DNA of 64,000 bases, taken from contig NC_050477.1 in assembly GCF_013373865.1 (NCBI RefSeq), positions 3,716,763-3,780,762 on the forward strand. The letters are read 5' to 3'. The stretch comes from Monomorium pharaonis. Its lineage: Eukaryota > Arthropoda > Insecta > Hymenoptera > Formicidae. Both the position numbers and the translations under genes were made by a program. Positions within the stretch are counted from its first letter, which is position 1; every line of letters begins with the position of its first letter. Below the pieces are notes generated by a model. That model was not told the DNA's origin. It was given only the letters and a program-made list of their open reading frames with translations, and did not search any database. Positions 61,680 to 64,000 of this stretch are shown piece after piece.

Positions 61680-64000
61680 AACATGTTCGAATCTTTTATC
61701 TAAGCCCTAATATTTATCATATATGGAAATTTAAGTCTTAATTAATATCCAGTAATATATTTGGAAAATGTAATTTTCCTGACTTGGTACATACGCCGAG
61801 TTTATCCGCGAATATTTCTCAACCGGTCATTCATCGGTCTGCCCACTCCATTTTATTCGCGTGTATCAATTAGATCCGCTTTTTTTCGCCCTGATAGCAT
61901 CGCGAAACAGGCCCGGCCAGAGTGCGGACGCACACCGGCCAGCCTCAATAAATTCTCGTTCCGAAAAACCTACGGGCGTCGTGCCGTCATTAGCATGCGT
62001 GCGACAAATGAAAAATGATTGCGCGTAGATACGCGTACGGGCATTCGTACTTTTATATCTTGCGCGCTGAATGCACTCATGCCATTTTTCGTTAACACTA
62101 CGGTTCACAGATGACATGACAAACCGCGATGTATAGTATTTACTGAAACGCTTTCGGTATTACGGTCGCTATTGATTCCTTTGATTGTTATCGCAGATCC
62201 TGTGACGCATGTAAAATGTTATAAAATTTATTGTTTAATCCCGAACATCTATTTCTGATATCTTGATATCCCTGTGCGCGAATTTCCTTCATTTTTTTTT
62301 TTTTTCGTTTCTCGCGCATTTTTCGTCGATTCCCCCGTACGCTTTCGGGGGATTAGTTACGCGCGGAATATGAGTATCGACATTATCGAGCGGTTTTGTC
62401 AAAGGACACCAGGGCGACGTCGGGACAAATACGTTTCGAAGCACGACGATCGCGTTATTTATTATTCAGTGGGTGGAAAAGGCTCGCCCTCCCCTGCGTG
62501 TATTTCGATCGCAGATAAACCTACCCGCGAGCGTAACGCGAGCTTTACTTTGGCGATTAGATCCTTTTCCATGAGCACGATTTGTCGGACGATCGAACCC
62601 ACAAAGGAAATAATTTATATTCAAAAAATTAGTCTAATAAATTAACAAGGCAGAGAGAGAGAGGGAGGGAGAGAAAGAGAAAGGGGGAGAGAGAAACAAC
62701 GCTGGGAATTTTCTTTGCGTATTTAAAGCGTGAAATTAATCCGTAATACCTAATAGCATAAGTTTTCCACGAAGGGATTATTGGTTACTCGTAATAATCG
62801 GATCTCCGGATTTCAGGTCTCTCACGCCTCGCGCAAGAAAAGCCTCCGGCTACTCTCTCGGGTGGAGCGCGTGATCATTGAAAATATTAAAAACGCGCTT
62901 AACCGCCGCGCGATGGCTATTATTAACCTCAAAAAGGGGGCTTGTCAACGCGCGGCGGGCATAAATGCCACCTAATATCTCGGCAATGATAAATGTGACG
63001 GACATCTTCCTCTTTTTCGTCGGGACAACGCGCATAAAACGTTCTCTCAAAGGGAGACCAAAGCGTTCCGCCGGATTCCGAGCAAATCTACCGCGTTTGC
63101 TCAAGCCCGCGCGCGCACGCGGTGCACTTAGGTTGTTGTATTTAATTACGAACGACGCAGTTTACGCGGATGTCTTCATTTGCGCGCACGGTCGATGCAC
63201 GAATAATGCGATTTCTCGCGTTGCAGGTCTCCGCGAATTTATGCTAAAAACGTGGCCCCCCTCCCCTTTTCCCTTTTTAAATTTACGCGGAAATATAAAG
63301 ATGCGCAAGTTCAAGAGCGATAGTCCGATATAACCGTGGATATCGTAATATAATTTCGCACGGATAATTTCCACTACCTCATCGAAGGTTCTCCCTACGT
63401 TCAAAGAAACTATACTTAATTTACAGCTATATCCTCAACGTTACGGTATTGTCCGCGCGCGCTTTCTCTCGATTACCAATTCATTGGCGAGTTTCAGCTC
63501 TATCTCTCCCGTACGAAGAACTTAATTGGATTCTATCCTGTTTCTCGCGATTTCTTAATCGTCAGTCTAATTAAATTCGTAATTTACCCAAGAAATATGA
63601 GGAAACATATTATTAAATCCGTTCAATCACTAAACCTCGATTAACTGATTAATCATCATCGTAGATCGTTGCGAGACCGATCGAGTCGAGATCGCGGGCC
63701 TGCGATTGGCCGGGGGGTCCTCCTCTTCAAATCTATCCTACTCATCCATCCGTCCGTCCGCCCGTCCGCCCGTCCGTCCGGGGAACATCGTTAGATCACA
63801 CACAAGGGCCTGTTCAAATATCATTACTCGGTTTGCTGCGGAGTCAAACGCGAATATCGCGAAATCGCGCAAACATTTCATGAATCAGCCTCTACCATCG
63901 CGGCGCGTACGCGGCTGCCACCGCCAGCAGCGTAACCACCTTCTGCGGTATTCTCTTAATTTCCCCCGTGAAATCGCTGTCAAGTTGAACGGATTAATTC
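61680..64000. other. Right end of window, no gene recognised
   Basis: CpG-rich DNA with a GA/GGGA tract at 62652-62695. The 123-codon frame at 62274-62645 and others nearby show no recognisable domain. It may be LMO4 intron or 5' region, but nothing in the sequence proves that. Confidence 0.4.
63743..63780. repeat. CCGT/CCAT/CCGC tetranucleotide repeat
   Basis: About nine CCNT/CCNC-type units in a row. Confidence 0.9.

Noticed and set aside
1..64000. CRISPR arrays, rRNA, operons, insertion sequences
   Set aside because: No regular spaced repeats or bacterial gene organisation; the window is clearly nuclear eukaryotic DNA.

Overview
The window is nuclear DNA from an insect. It shows spliced genes with short GT-AG introns, long introns in the developmental genes, abundant miniature inverted-repeat elements, long CA and GA microsatellites, and CpG-rich GC islands alternating with AT-rich stretches. 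This mix fits Hymenoptera, possibly an ant, but that assignment is an inference. Two runs of exactly 500 N (15858-16357 and 39107-39606) mark scaffold joins of unknown true length.

The left 16 kb is AT-rich and gene-dense. The 3' part of CNOT10 (CCR4-NOT deadenylase complex; + strand, last exon ends 3815) is followed by a TATA/Inr promoter near 5170 and the complete four-exon LARP6 (+, 5482-9885, 545 aa). A cluster of about seven foldback elements (12075-13477), one nested in another, then leads into NPRL3 (+, from 13746; GATOR1 complex). NPRL3 is cut off by the first gap after six coding exons.

The next block holds three exons of a discoidin domain receptor (Ddr) on the - strand (27194 down to 16459). 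They encode the end of the discoidin domain and the discoidin-like domain. The kinase half would lie in the first gap, and the N-terminal exons were not found. NPRL3 and Ddr therefore converge on the same gap and both are truncated there, so far more than 500 bases must be missing or misjoined. From 27.2 to 39.1 kb I see no convincing coding exon. This stretch has GC-rich parts, AT-rich islands, a MITE and a duplicated non-coding element.

After the second gap the only coding signal is a LIM-only protein of the LMO4 type on the - strand (44736 down to 44289, possibly to 44013). The second LIM domain and a C-terminal tail are present. The exon for the first LIM domain was not found and is probably beyond the right edge, which would make 45-64 kb mainly intron or regulatory DNA of this gene. 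That stretch is rich in GA tracts and in AT-rich homeodomain-like sites set in GC-rich DNA.

The most interesting observation is at the LMO4 3' end. After a tail with a GRPRR motif the frame meets TGA, then stays open in the same frame for 91 more codons. These begin with a second GRPKK motif and continue as a Pro/Gln/His-rich protein-like sequence. Stop-codon readthrough or alternative splicing are both possible. Other notable points are the MITE cluster, a 426-bp hairpin in a LARP6 intron, an 850-bp degenerate foldback in a Ddr intron, a three-copy MITE family, and a 47-bp non-coding element duplicated 1.2 kb apart.
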